Positions 8,205 to 17,555 of a DNA stretch of 64,000 bases are shown here, piece after piece. Under the pieces are notes generated by a model. It worked only from the letters and a program-made list of their open reading frames with translations. It ran no database searches and was not told where the DNA came from. The position numbers and the translations under genes were made by a program. The stretch is from Ureibacillus manganicus DSM 26584 (lineage in GTDB: Bacteria; Bacillota; Bacilli; Bacillales_A; Planococcaceae). Where the stretch lies: positions 1 through 64,000 of the forward strand of contig NZ_JPVN01000002.1 in assembly GCF_000772945.1 (NCBI RefSeq), in the 5' to 3' direction. Within the stretch, counting starts at the first letter, position 1; every line of letters starts with the position of its first letter.

Positions 8205-9212
8205 TTATGCGCCTAAAAGTTCTTGCTCAAAACTAAATAGGGCTTCATTGATTTCAAAAATATTATAGTTTTTCTGTTCGATAAAATATTTAATAATTAC
8301 ATCAAACTTGCTGCTATTCGATAAGGTGTATCCTGCCGTACGTAACAAATCTATTGTCTCATCAATGTTTAATTCCAAAGCAATGGCAAAGGCAAGAACC
8401 GTTTTCTTTTGAGGCGTATAGTCCGGCTTATTTCTTATTTTTGAAAACAATCTTCTATCAATATTCGCCCTCTTGTACGTTTCAACATCCGTTCTTCCTT
8501 TTTCATCAATCAAACGGAGAAGCCTTTCAGAGAACGTTTCATCCAATTGATCCAACACATCTTCGAGTGAACGTTCGCTTATGTTATATAAAGCTGGTGC
8601 TTCTTCTTCAGCATACTTTTCATTTGAAAAAATTTGATATTCTTCAATATCGTTTCTTCTAAGTTGGTTAAATTCGAATTCTTCCTCATAATGGTCATCG
8701 ATAAACTGTTGAATTGAATGAAATAACTTTTCACTTATTTGAACCGCCTGTTTATCAAAAACAACAATTGTGACATCCATTTCATTATTCAATAAAAAAG
8801 AACTTATCGTGGAAACGGCAATTTGCAAAGCTTCTCGTTTCGGATACCCATAGATTCCCGAAGATATTAGAGGAAATGCGATTGATTGACATTGATATTT
8901 TGCTGCTAGTTGTAATGAATTTTCATAGGAAGAAGCTAAATATTGAGCTTCATTTTTGGATCCACCTCGCCAAACCGGGCCAACTGTATGTATTATATAT
9001 TTTGCATTTAAATCAAAGGCTTCAGTCACCACTGCTTGCCCAACCGCGCAACTCCCTATTTCATTACATGCTTTTTGAAGTTTTTCTGCTCCAGCCGCAC
9101 GAAAAATCGCTCCACAAACCCCCCCACCCTTTTGTAGTGATGAGTTTGCCGCATTCACAATTGCATCAACTTTCATTTTCGTAATATCATTTCGAACAAT
9201 GTTTAATGGCAT
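8205..9212 (-). CDS. Macrodomain protein with C-terminal helical (HTH-like) module
   Basis: 335-residue two-part protein. Residues 1-165 are a macrodomain, an ADP-ribose-binding fold that may hydrolyse ADP-ribose esters. The ligand loops are visible: DAIVNAANSSL, GGGVCGAIF and ISSGIYGYP, with HTVGPVW. A charged linker follows. The C-terminal part (about 225-335) is helical: ERLLRLIDEKG, YKRANIDRRLFSKIR, TVLAFAIALELNIDET, LLRTAGYTLS. It reads like an XRE-type helix-turn-helix and I associate it with fusions to effector-like domains. GGAGG precedes the ATG. It is probably co-transcribed with the upstream CPBP protease and downstream vWA genes. No DarT-like toxin or sirtuin gene is adjacent. Confidence 0.85.
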   Translation of the reverse strand: MPLNIVRNDITKMKVDAIVNAANSSLQKGGGVCGAIFRAAGAEKLQKACNEIGSCAVGQAVVTEAFDLNAKYIIHTVGPVWRGGSKNEAQYLASSYENSLQLAAKYQCQSIAFPLISSGIYGYPKREALQIAVSTISSFLLNNEMDVTIVVFDKQAVQISEKLFHSIQQFIDDHYEEEFEFNQLRRNDIEEYQIFSNEKYAEEEAPALYNISERSLEDVLDQLDETFSERLLRLIDEKGRTDVETYKRANIDRRLFSKIRNKPDYTPQKKTVLAFAIALELNIDETIDLLRTAGYTLSNSSKFDVIIKYFIEQKNYNIFEINEALFSFEQELLGA

Positions 9213-9263
9213 TTCATAGCCTCCAGTTTTTAGTACTACGAGCTTACTTTATTTATTCTCCAA

Positions 9264-9986
9264 TTAGTCTTCGTCCCCGAGTTTTGCCACATAATCAATT
9301 AAAAAGTGCAATACGATGATTGGTAAAATTGAACCTATTCCAATATAAAGGATGGAGAAAAAATAACCAATTATTGTTGTTCTTACGACGTTGCCCAACC
9401 CTTGGTACGTATGAGCTAACCCGAACAAAATGGATGCACCTAGCATAACAATCCAAATCGATAAATTTGGAAATAAATATGCAATGGCAAAAATTAAGAA
9501 TCCCCTATAGATGATTTCTTCCGTAATACCTGCAGTTAAGGAAACATAAATCCAAGTTTTCTTCTCCTTTAGAGTAACAGGTAGTAAAGATGCAAAACTC
9601 AAATCCCCCATCTGGCTATTCTTTGATTGAATGAACTTTGTTCTGAACTTCTCACTAACATGATAGGTAATTATGTAATACAACATCAAGAAAAAATAAA
9701 TCGTCGCCAAACCTAGTACAATATATGTAATAATCGGTCCTAACGTTTTCGTATCAAGCGTTCGTAATGTTAGTCCTACATTTTGAAAAGTTAGGTCCGT
9801 TAATAGAATAATAAAGATTATGAAAATTGTAGGAACCCACAGCCCTAACATAATATTATAGTAATACTTTAAACGGACATTGCTATTATGTGCTAGACGT
9901 CTTTCAAATTTTTGAAAACCATAATAACCAACAATCGGCTCGTAAACTAGCGTGAAAAGTATAATTACCCAAAATAGTATTTCCAT
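9264..9986 (-). CDS. CPBP-family (CAAX/Abi) intramembrane metalloprotease
   Basis: 240-residue polytopic membrane protein with about seven hydrophobic segments. The CPBP glutamic protease/metalloprotease signature is present: ITEEIIYRG near residue 155 (EExxxR), GLAHTYQG near 190 (conserved His) and LHFLIDY near 228 (third motif). Family members cleave prenylated proteins or peptides; in bacteria some work in bacteriocin immunity or processing, and many are unassigned. A GGGGGAAT RBS precedes the ATG. It heads a minus-strand trio with the macrodomain and vWA genes. The upstream SLH gene is separated by an inverted repeat. Confidence 0.88.
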   Translation of the reverse strand: MEILFWVIILFTLVYEPIVGYYGFQKFERRLAHNSNVRLKYYYNIMLGLWVPTIFIIFIILLTDLTFQNVGLTLRTLDTKTLGPIITYIVLGLATIYFFLMLYYIITYHVSEKFRTKFIQSKNSQMGDLSFASLLPVTLKEKKTWIYVSLTAGITEEIIYRGFLIFAIAYLFPNLSIWIVMLGASILFGLAHTYQGLGNVVRTTIIGYFFSILYIGIGSILPIIVLHFLIDYVAKLGDED

Positions 9987-10090
9987 ATTAATTCCCCCTG
10001 TTCATTTCCAATTTACGAATTATTATGTGAAAAGGTTTCAGTTTGTGGGAGCCATCACCATTCAATTGTTACTGTTTCTAATGCATAACA

Positions 10091-10128
10091 ATAGCCAAGT
10101 TCAGTATTATTTATCTGAACTTGGCTAT
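10091..10128 (-). terminator. Probable terminator after the SLH gene
   Basis: A 14-bp inverted repeat, ATAGCCAAGTTCAG (10091-10104) with CTGAACTTGGCTAT (10115-10128). It lies just past the stop of the 1048-residue SLH gene. The following T content on the minus strand is poor, so the termination call rests on the stem. Confidence 0.55.
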
Positions 10129-10138
10129 ATTCGCTAAC

Positions 10139-13100
10139 TTATACTATCCTAACTTGCCCATTTACTAAAACGAAGTTAACTCCCAATGTTAGTGTATCTA
10201 TAGCATTATATGAAACTGTTCCCTCGTTATCTGATGCATCTTCATCAATCGGTGGAATAACTTCATCGTCCTCATTACCTGGGTCTTCTCCGTCAGATTC
10301 ACCTTCTTCAGGTACATCTGGCTCAGTAGAACCTTCATCCCCTTCATTTTCTGATGGTTCACCTGCCTCACCATCTGTTGGTGTTTCACTTTCTGTTTCT
10401 TCAATTACATTCTGTTCCGCCTCAGCAATATCATATTCTATTTGACTAACATAGTAACCCCAAGCAACAGCAGAGTCCTTTATTTTAGCTATGATTGATT
10501 TGTAGTCACTTGTATCCACACCCGCGAAATCGATCGAAGAATTATTTAACAAAAATACTTCAATTACCATATCGTGATATCTAGCGACTCCATTTTCAAA
10601 ATCTGGAGCTTGATAGTCTACTAGTACTTCTCCTGCTACACTTGATGCATTTTCACCAATTTCATTTGTAAATCTAGGAATATCCTTAACAGCCCAATGT
10701 ACTTTATCTGTCGTACTGTCGTACATTACTACTAAATAAGAGTAGCCTAGTAGTCCAATTTCTGGCTCAATATACCATGTAAGTTCTGGATTTTGTTTTT
10801 GATCCCAAATATAATACCAATCTTCTATTGCATCTGTATAAATATCGATATATCCATAAAATTGATTTTCAAAGACACTGATGACTTCAGCACTGCCATT
10901 CCTATTAGAAATGATAAAACTAACAGACTGTGATAATTCATTCACTTCATCATAAACTTCTAATTCATAGAAACCATTAAGTGAACCATTATCATCCGAA
11001 TCTTCTACTTCAATTGTGATGATACCGTCGCTACTTTCTTTAACACGGATAATATCATCCTCTTCCACATTGGAACTTAAATTCCATAAATAATATGAAA
11101 ACGAGCTATCCTCATTTACCTTAAAATAATCACCCGAATATGTTGGATCAATAATATTCTCAATTGCACCTTCTATAAAACTCGCTTCAAAATTATGAGG
11201 AACGATTTTAAATTGTCCTTTTCCACTCTCTACTTTCTCAAGAGTCATAAATGTCGAAAACTCTGGGTTGATTTCTCCATATAATTGAATTGCTTTATAA
11301 AACTTCTCTCTAACATTAGGAAAATTACTTACATTTAAGAGATACGTGATATCAAGGTTATATTCAATAAGGTAGTCAATTAAATAGTTTAACTCTTCTT
11401 TTATCTCATCTAAATCTTCGTAATCTTCAATCCCTAACTCTTTTAATAACGCAGTTAGGTCAATAATATCGTCAATACTATCTATTAACTGTAAATCATT
11501 CACATTAGCATTAGGGTTTTTAAACACTCTGTTCACCATTAATGTTGTAAAGAAATCGTTGTATAAATAATTTTTCAAACTTTCAATAATTCTTCGCTGA
11601 GTATCTTTATCGAACTCAAATCCATAGTATGTCTCGATACCTTCTAAGCTTACTTCACTTAATGGTACACCTAATCCCCCATAATCACCTTCCCCATATC
11701 CATTGTTGAACTGTGTATCAATGACTGTAAGATACAAATAAGGAACTGCATAATTAATGAGATGAACAATTTCGGAATGAAATTGTGTTAATACTGTTTT
11801 TTCTTCATTTATATACTTTATAAAACCATTAAATAATTTTAAAGTTGAGTCTAATTTTGCTGCATATTGTTCAGGACTTAAGCTATTATCTTCTAATGCA
11901 AAAAGAGATGGTGTTTCATTGACATAGGTTTCAAAGGAAGATGGAGTGAGGTGGTTATATGGTACAATGTATTCAAACATATTAAATTCTATAAGATTCG
12001 TAAACTGAATACGCATTAAAACATCAAATAGATTCTCTAGTAACAACTCTATATCCATGGATGGATTTTCATTGTTAGGAGTTTCTTCAATAAGAGCTTC
12101 TAATGCTTCAATGGACTCAATATTATTAAGTACTTGAGGAGGTACAGGCATTCCTACTTGAGTTAAATCGCCGTAATTTATCATCGCCATAAGGATTACA
12201 TAGGTTTTTTTCATAATCTCAAGTGATTTTTCGTCATCTGAAATTTGAATAAAATCCTCGTCGCCCAGTTCAGTTTTACCAAACGTGTACATAGCAAGTT
12301 CATCAATTAACGCATTTATATATGCTTCTGGATTATCAAATAGTTGTAATGTTGTTGAATTCGAAATATTACCTGCTTGATCGACTGCATACAAATAATA
12401 AGTTCCAGCTGTCAGTCCTTCTGTTTCAATTTCCTCATTATTGTTTGCAGCCGAAACTGACTTTTTCCGTACATCTATTTGTTCTAACTGAGTAACAGAT
12501 GTAGGTTTTGTTGCACTGTTAGTAACATAAACTGTTCCTACCTCATTACTACTCACTGAAATTTTCTGGCCTATAAGCACAATATTTGTAAGCATTGATA
12601 GGGTTGGCGCAACGCTATCTCCAGGTGTTGCCGGTGTATATGATATGGATGGAGGATTATTTGCCTTTTCTGCATCTAATAAAAACTTTACAAATTGACC
12701 TCTTGTAAGGTGTTCATCTCCTCCAAAAGTAGTTGCGGAGATGCCTACAGTAATTCCATTGTCAAAAAGAGCAGCAACAAATTCTTTATAACGTGGATCT
12801 ACATCATCAAATGGCAGTACTGTTGAACTGTTTGATTTAAAATTAAAAGCTTTTGATAACATTACTGAAGTATGATAACGGCTTATTGGTTCATCTGGTT
12901 TAAATGTTTTATCTGCATAGCCCGTAATATAGCCCTTATTGTATAGGGCAGCAATTACACTATAATAAGGATGGGTTTTTGGTACATCATGAAAACCTGG
13001 ATCTATAACATTTGTCGTATCAAGTTTTAATAGCTTTACCAATAAAACAGCTATTTGGCCACGTGTAATATTTTCATAAGGTTTAAATGTACCGTCAGGA

Positions 13101-13285
13101 AATCCAGAAATCACTTTTCGCTCCGTTAATACTTTTACAGCTTCATAAAAAAAGTCTTGTTCTTTTACATCAGGAAAACTCTTTTCAGCAGCGAGTACAA
13201 CTGATGATGTTCCGACTACGCTACTAGCTACAACGGCCGTTGCAATCGTTGCATTCAAATATTTTTTATATGACTTTTTAACCAC
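10139..13285 (-). CDS. SLH-domain surface protein of unknown function
   Basis: 1048-residue secreted protein starting at GTG with AGAGGGGGCG upstream. The signal peptide is residues 1 to about 33 (VVLAAEK junction). Three SLH domains follow: about 35-85 (ITRGQ), 95-150 (ISRYH) and 158-212 (LTRGQ). They should bind the pyruvylated secondary cell wall polymer. Residues 225-325 look like an Ig-type module (NEVGTVYVTN, AGTYYLYAVDQAGNIS). About 500 residues of unrecognised, largely helical, acidic sequence come next. The C-terminal region before the last 30 residues is an extremely acidic Glu/Asp/Pro-rich stretch (about 950-1020). No catalytic motif was found. It is flanked by the CPBP gene and the nuclease gene, each with its own terminator. 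Confidence 0.8.
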   Translation of the reverse strand: MVKKSYKKYLNATIATAVVASSVVGTSSVVLAAEKSFPDVKEQDFFYEAVKVLTERKVISGFPDGTFKPYENITRGQIAVLLVKLLKLDTTNVIDPGFHDVPKTHPYYSVIAALYNKGYITGYADKTFKPDEPISRYHTSVMLSKAFNFKSNSSTVLPFDDVDPRYKEFVAALFDNGITVGISATTFGGDEHLTRGQFVKFLLDAEKANNPPSISYTPATPGDSVAPTLSMLTNIVLIGQKISVSSNEVGTVYVTNSATKPTSVTQLEQIDVRKKSVSAANNNEEIETEGLTAGTYYLYAVDQAGNISNSTTLQLFDNPEAYINALIDELAMYTFGKTELGDEDFIQISDDEKSLEIMKKTYVILMAMINYGDLTQVGMPVPPQVLNNIESIEALEALIEETPNNENPSMDIELLLENLFDVLMRIQFTNLIEFNMFEYIVPYNHLTPSSFETYVNETPSLFALEDNSLSPEQYAAKLDSTLKLFNGFIKYINEEKTVLTQFHSEIVHLINYAVPYLYLTVIDTQFNNGYGEGDYGGLGVPLSEVSLEGIETYYGFEFDKDTQRRIIESLKNYLYNDFFTTLMVNRVFKNPNANVNDLQLIDSIDDIIDLTALLKELGIEDYEDLDEIKEELNYLIDYLIEYNLDITYLLNVSNFPNVREKFYKAIQLYGEINPEFSTFMTLEKVESGKGQFKIVPHNFEASFIEGAIENIIDPTYSGDYFKVNEDSSFSYYLWNLSSNVEEDDIIRVKESSDGIITIEVEDSDDNGSLNGFYELEVYDEVNELSQSVSFIISNRNGSAEVISVFENQFYGYIDIYTDAIEDWYYIWDQKQNPELTWYIEPEIGLLGYSYLVVMYDSTTDKVHWAVKDIPRFTNEIGENASSVAGEVLVDYQAPDFENGVARYHDMVIEVFLLNNSSIDFAGVDTSDYKSIIAKIKDSAVAWGYYVSQIEYDIAEAEQNVIEETESETPTDGEAGEPSENEGDEGSTEPDVPEEGESDGEDPGNEDDEVIPPIDEDASDNEGTVSYNAIDTLTLGVNFVLVNGQVRIV

Positions 13286-13423
13286 AAAACGCCCCCTCTT
13301 TATTACTAATATTGTTCCAAAAATACAATATGTTAAGGGGCGTAGATTTTATTCCAGATAGTAAGGTTATGTTAAGGAATTTTTTTTGAACTATATTGTG
13401 TTGATATTGCTACATTTGATAAT

Positions 13424-13500
13424 GCCAGCCCTAAGGTTAGGGGGCACCTCTAATGAAACGATTAAATGCTTGAACTACCGTTTTATAACGTCAGTTTCCA
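13424..13500. other. Compact paired hairpins in an intergenic region
   Basis: Two inverted repeats lie close together: CCCTAA/TTAGGG (13429-13442, flanked by GCC and GGC) and AACTACCGTT/AACGTCAGTT (13473-13496, with mismatches). TACCGTTTTA recurs at about 13477 and 13507. The layout is reminiscent of an IS200/IS605-type end or a small structured RNA, but there is no other support. The rest of 13286-13550 holds only the promoter region of the SLH gene. Confidence 0.25.
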
Positions 13501-13550
13501 TGTAGATACCGTTTTACTGCTTCGTTTTTTCTTCCCTTGAAAATTAGCCA

Positions 13551-13592
13551 AAAAAGAAAGCACCCCAAATTTCGTGTTAAAATTTGAGGTGC
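13551..13592 (-). terminator. Terminator of the extracellular nuclease gene
   Basis: Imperfect stem GCACCCCAAATTT (13560-13572) with AAATTTGAGGTGC (13580-13592). On the minus strand it is followed by a T-rich run (13551-13559). It lies 30 bases past the nuclease stop. Confidence 0.8.
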
Positions 13593-13622
13593 AGTCCACA
13601 ATGGGACCCTTCTTCTCTAAAC

Positions 13623-16600
13623 TTAATTAACAAATTTTATCGAATCTTTTGATGCGCCTTTTTTAAATTTGATTTTTTTAATATTTTCAGCGTTGCGAAT
13701 TTCAATTACATTTTTACCCTCAATAGTAACTTCCTTAATTTCTGTCCCTTTAAAGTCGAGGATAGCCCCAGGATTTTCTGGTTTTATCGTTACTTTTGTT
13801 CTCTTAAATCCACCACCATAAAATTCTACATAATTACTAGTTACTAGCATATTATTCATTTTTGTATGGTCAGCTAAATGGATTTCAATACTAGGTTCAG
13901 TAATTGTTATTTTGTTCGCATGATATCTCGGCTCATCTAAAACAATCACTTTCTCCGCTTTATCATCTTTATCTGTTTTCTTTAAATTAATTTGTACCAT
14001 TACAGGATCATGGTCACTTGCACGACCTGCCATATCCGTAAAGTCCGCATTGATATGAAGAATGTCAATCTCCGTGTTGTTCACTAGATTATTAGATACT
14101 AAAATGTGATCTAGTACTTGAGAGTTCCCTTGGAATAAATACGTATAACGATCAGCAGCTTCTACTTTATTGATCATATTCGTCATTAGTGTACCCTCAT
14201 GAATTTTAAGCGCATCTGAAAATTGGAAATCATTAAAATCACCTACAGATACAATGTTCGCATCTGGGTTTTCCGTTTTAATGTTTTCAACAAAGTCATA
14301 CACAATCTTTGCAATTTCCTTACGTTGCGCTTCACTACCGTAAACAGGTGGCTGTGTTGAACCAAATAAAGGCGTATCTCCTGACTTAGAGTTCCAGTGG
14401 TTTACGATTACAATCACTTCTTCACCTTGGAAGTTAAATTGTGCCGCTAAAGGTTTACGACTACTATTAAATGCTGGATTTGTTGGGTCAATTCGACCTG
14501 GATTCAATGTTAATGAACCATCTTCATAATCAACAGCTGTTGTCGCATCACCAACAGGAATCACTTGTCCGTTTTCATCCTTCGATAGACTTACACGTTC
14601 TGGATTATACAATATACCTACACGAATATTCGCATTCGGTGCTCCACCATCTTTATTTACTTCCGGATCAATATTTACATACTCATAACGAGGACCACCA
14701 GCATCGACAATTGCCTGAATCAAGCGCTCATAACTTTCATTTGCAGCTGAATTTCCTGTGGCTTGACCGTTATTATCTTGTACTTCTGTTACACCGATAA
14801 TATCTGGGCTTTGCATATCTTTTACAAATGCTCTTGCTAGTTTTTGAGCTTTGTCAATCGACGTTTCTTTTGTATTATTTGAGAAGTTTTCTAGGTTATA
14901 AGATGCAATTGTTAGTTTACCTTCCTCTTTTACGATTGTAGTCGTTTCAGGTTCTGCATCACCTTTCACGAGTGCAGCTTCCATTACTTCTAAATCAACA
15001 TAGATTTTATAGTTTTGGAACCCATAATTGACTACACCTTGGATAGGACCAATGAATTTATCACCTGTTGCAACTTCAAATTCTCTAGCCTCGTAATTAT
15101 CGTACATTTTAAATTGAATACGATCTGCATTTGCATTATTTTCTTCTAATAAAACGCCGCCGTGAATCGTGTTTGTTTCTCGATTTTCAAGAACTGTTAT
15201 TAAATCTCCGTGTTCCTGAGGTGCTACTGCTTTCACTGACCCCACTTCCACTAACATACCTTCAAGGCTTTCCCAGAAATCAATCGCATCTTCTTGTGGG
15301 TCAAATTGTGAGAATCCATCATTATCAATCACTTCGCTTGGTAAATTCGAGCTAGTAATTACGAACGGAGTTGGAAGTGCTACTTTCTCCGTTAGAACTA
15401 TTACCACTCCACCACGATCATCCCGCGCATTAATTTGAGTCACCGGTAGATCTGTATCTCGCTTCGTATCATTGTAACCATCAATGTGATACTCATCTAC
15501 CGTTCCAGTTACACTTACTAGATTACCAACTTGGGCAGTTGCTTTATTTCCTGTATAGACAACGATACCTTCTGAAGTTTTTGCATTACCATCCGTTTTA
15601 TCGTCTGGTGTTTGCATTGTGAAATAGTTACCACTACCGATTTTGTAAGTGTACGTTACAATACCTTCCACGCTTTCAACGACTGTTCCATTTAATGGTG
15701 AATTATGGCTCTCCCCTTGAATATCATGAATTCGAATGTCTTCTACTTCATAAACAGTGTATTGGAATTCGTTCAATTCACTATTTGAAAGGCCATCCTT
15801 CACCGCAATCGCTTTAATTGTCATATCATCATTAATCGTAATTGGTGCTTTGTATAATTGACCAGTCTCAACAGTTGGCTCTGTACCATCAGTTGTATAG
15901 TAAATTTGAGCACCTATTGTAGATGTTGATAAAGTTACTTCTGTTCCAACTGGAAGCATTCCTGTTGGATGGGAAGCGTAGACTTTTTGCACTGTTGTCG
16001 CATCTTCAATTATATCTGCTTGTCCACGTGGAATAATTTGATAGTCTTGATCGAATTGCTGAACAATCCCTGTGATAGAATCATACGTTGTTCCAACAGT
16101 TAAATTTAATGTACCTGTTTCGTCACGAATTAAAAATGTCGCTCCATCTTCTGTTTTCACTGTGTAATTAGCCCAACCATTGCCCTTATTAACATCAATA
16201 AGCTCAACATTTTTCACAAGTGCTAATTTAGATTCATTGACTTCATTTACATCTGTACCATTTAGTTGAACTGGCGCAGGTACAGTTGCTACAGTTTTTT
16301 CATCAACAGTAGCAGAGTCTAATTGTAATAGACCTCTATATTCTTGTAATGACCCACTTACAATAATTTCATCACCTAATTCAACATCTAAAGAAGCTGG
16401 GCGAACAGCAATTGCTGCTGTTTCGTCTTGAATGTGAATTGTATTTTTTAGTTTTGCAGTTACAATCCCTTTTATAGTCGCATTACCCGATGCTAGTGCA
16501 CGAGCATCTGCAATCGAGATAACTTCTGGTGTTTCCGGATCACCTGGAGTCCCATTGTTTAAATGTTTTCCTAAATCTGTAAAGTTATCTTTTCCTAAGC

Positions 16601-17162
16601 TAGTCCACTCCGCCTCGGGAACAAATGCATCGTATGGATTTGTATCCCCAGTAAGAATCGTATTATTTCTAATTAGGGTAGAATCAATAGTTTTTACAGT
16701 TGTTCCCCAACTAGTTCCCGGGTCTACACCTACTTGTCCAATTGAATCAATGACAGTACCAGCATTTTTTAAAACAAGGGCATCGTCACCGTTAAAATTA
16801 ATAACAGTTGAATTCTCTAAATCTCCAACTGCTTTAATAGCTTCAATTGCATCTTTGTGATATAGAACGTAAACCTCACCATTGTCCAAAGTTCCTGATA
16901 ACTTTAAAGTATTGCTTGCAGTAGTCGATCCGTTTGAATAGAGTTCTAATGTGTAATTACTTAAATCAATGGTTTTCCCAGTTCCATTATAAATTTCTAT
17001 TGCTTTGTTAAAACTACTACCCTCAATATACTCAGAAATAATTAAATCAGTTGCGATTGTTTCTGCATTTGCTGTACTAGGTACGACTGGAACGGCAATA
17101 CTTGCAACTAGACTAGTTGCTAATAAGGCATTTACGGATTTCTTCCATATTCGTTTACTCAT
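13623..17162 (-). CDS. Large extracellular nuclease (ExeM/NucH-like), multidomain
   Basis: 1179-residue secreted protein. The signal peptide is about 1-33 (STANAET). A lamin-tail domain follows at about 38-200 (LIISEYIEGSSFNKAIEIYN, then INFNGDDALVL). OB-fold nucleic-acid-binding modules are at about 210-390 (ATIKGIVTAKLKN). A chitobiase-type C-terminal repeat is at 395-475 (IYYTTDGTEPT). Another OB region follows at 480-740. The endonuclease/exonuclease/phosphatase catalytic domain is at about 755-1070, with ASYNLENF, GVTEVQDN, NHWNSKSG, VSVGDFNDF and SDHDPVMV. A C-terminal beta segment ends it; no SLH domain is present, so it may be released or held otherwise. Expected role: metal-dependent degradation of extracellular DNA for phosphate or matrix turnover. 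AAGGAG precedes the ATG. Confidence 0.9.
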   Translation of the reverse strand: MSKRIWKKSVNALLATSLVASIAVPVVPSTANAETIATDLIISEYIEGSSFNKAIEIYNGTGKTIDLSNYTLELYSNGSTTASNTLKLSGTLDNGEVYVLYHKDAIEAIKAVGDLENSTVINFNGDDALVLKNAGTVIDSIGQVGVDPGTSWGTTVKTIDSTLIRNNTILTGDTNPYDAFVPEAEWTSLGKDNFTDLGKHLNNGTPGDPETPEVISIADARALASGNATIKGIVTAKLKNTIHIQDETAAIAVRPASLDVELGDEIIVSGSLQEYRGLLQLDSATVDEKTVATVPAPVQLNGTDVNEVNESKLALVKNVELIDVNKGNGWANYTVKTEDGATFLIRDETGTLNLTVGTTYDSITGIVQQFDQDYQIIPRGQADIIEDATTVQKVYASHPTGMLPVGTEVTLSTSTIGAQIYYTTDGTEPTVETGQLYKAPITINDDMTIKAIAVKDGLSNSELNEFQYTVYEVEDIRIHDIQGESHNSPLNGTVVESVEGIVTYTYKIGSGNYFTMQTPDDKTDGNAKTSEGIVVYTGNKATAQVGNLVSVTGTVDEYHIDGYNDTKRDTDLPVTQINARDDRGGVVIVLTEKVALPTPFVITSSNLPSEVIDNDGFSQFDPQEDAIDFWESLEGMLVEVGSVKAVAPQEHGDLITVLENRETNTIHGGVLLEENNANADRIQFKMYDNYEAREFEVATGDKFIGPIQGVVNYGFQNYKIYVDLEVMEAALVKGDAEPETTTIVKEEGKLTIASYNLENFSNNTKETSIDKAQKLARAFVKDMQSPDIIGVTEVQDNNGQATGNSAANESYERLIQAIVDAGGPRYEYVNIDPEVNKDGGAPNANIRVGILYNPERVSLSKDENGQVIPVGDATTAVDYEDGSLTLNPGRIDPTNPAFNSSRKPLAAQFNFQGEEVIVIVNHWNSKSGDTPLFGSTQPPVYGSEAQRKEIAKIVYDFVENIKTENPDANIVSVGDFNDFQFSDALKIHEGTLMTNMINKVEAADRYTYLFQGNSQVLDHILVSNNLVNNTEIDILHINADFTDMAGRASDHDPVMVQINLKKTDKDDKAEKVIVLDEPRYHANKITITEPSIEIHLADHTKMNNMLVTSNYVEFYGGGFKRTKVTIKPENPGAILDFKGTEIKEVTIEGKNVIEIRNAENIKKIKFKKGASKDSIKFVN

Positions 17163-17550
17163 TCTATTATTCTCCTTATCAATTGGGATTTTTCTTTTTC
17201 TTCACCTAACTTACAACTCAGTTTTAAAAGAAATATTTTCTTATAAAGAAACTCCCTCCTATTAGGAAATTTATAGGTTTAATTCCAATTTAATGGTACT
17301 AAACATTTGTTAAATCCCTATTACTTAATGTGAATCTTTTGTAAAACACCTTATTCTTTGGAGAACTGTTTAAACCTTCTTTTTAAATCAAAAATATGAG
17401 TTAAATTCAAATTTTGATTCATATTAATTAATTTTGAAAATGAATACTAGGAGTATTTTCTCGCCTGTAAATTACAAAGTCCTATACCAGCTTATTATCT
17501 GATTGGATAAAAAGGCCTTTGAAATTTTAACAATTCTTTACAAAGAGTCT
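17163..17550. other. Upstream region of the nuclease gene
   Basis: About 390 bases of AT-rich sequence between the nuclease start and repeat array 2. It should hold the nuclease promoter on the minus strand. No convincing promoter, operator or small gene was identified. Confidence 0.4.
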
Positions 17551-17555
17551 TTTAA

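Noticed and set aside
8205-9212. DarG-type antitoxin
   Set aside because: DarG has a macrodomain, but the C-terminal part here looks different and no DarT ADP-ribosyltransferase gene is adjacent.
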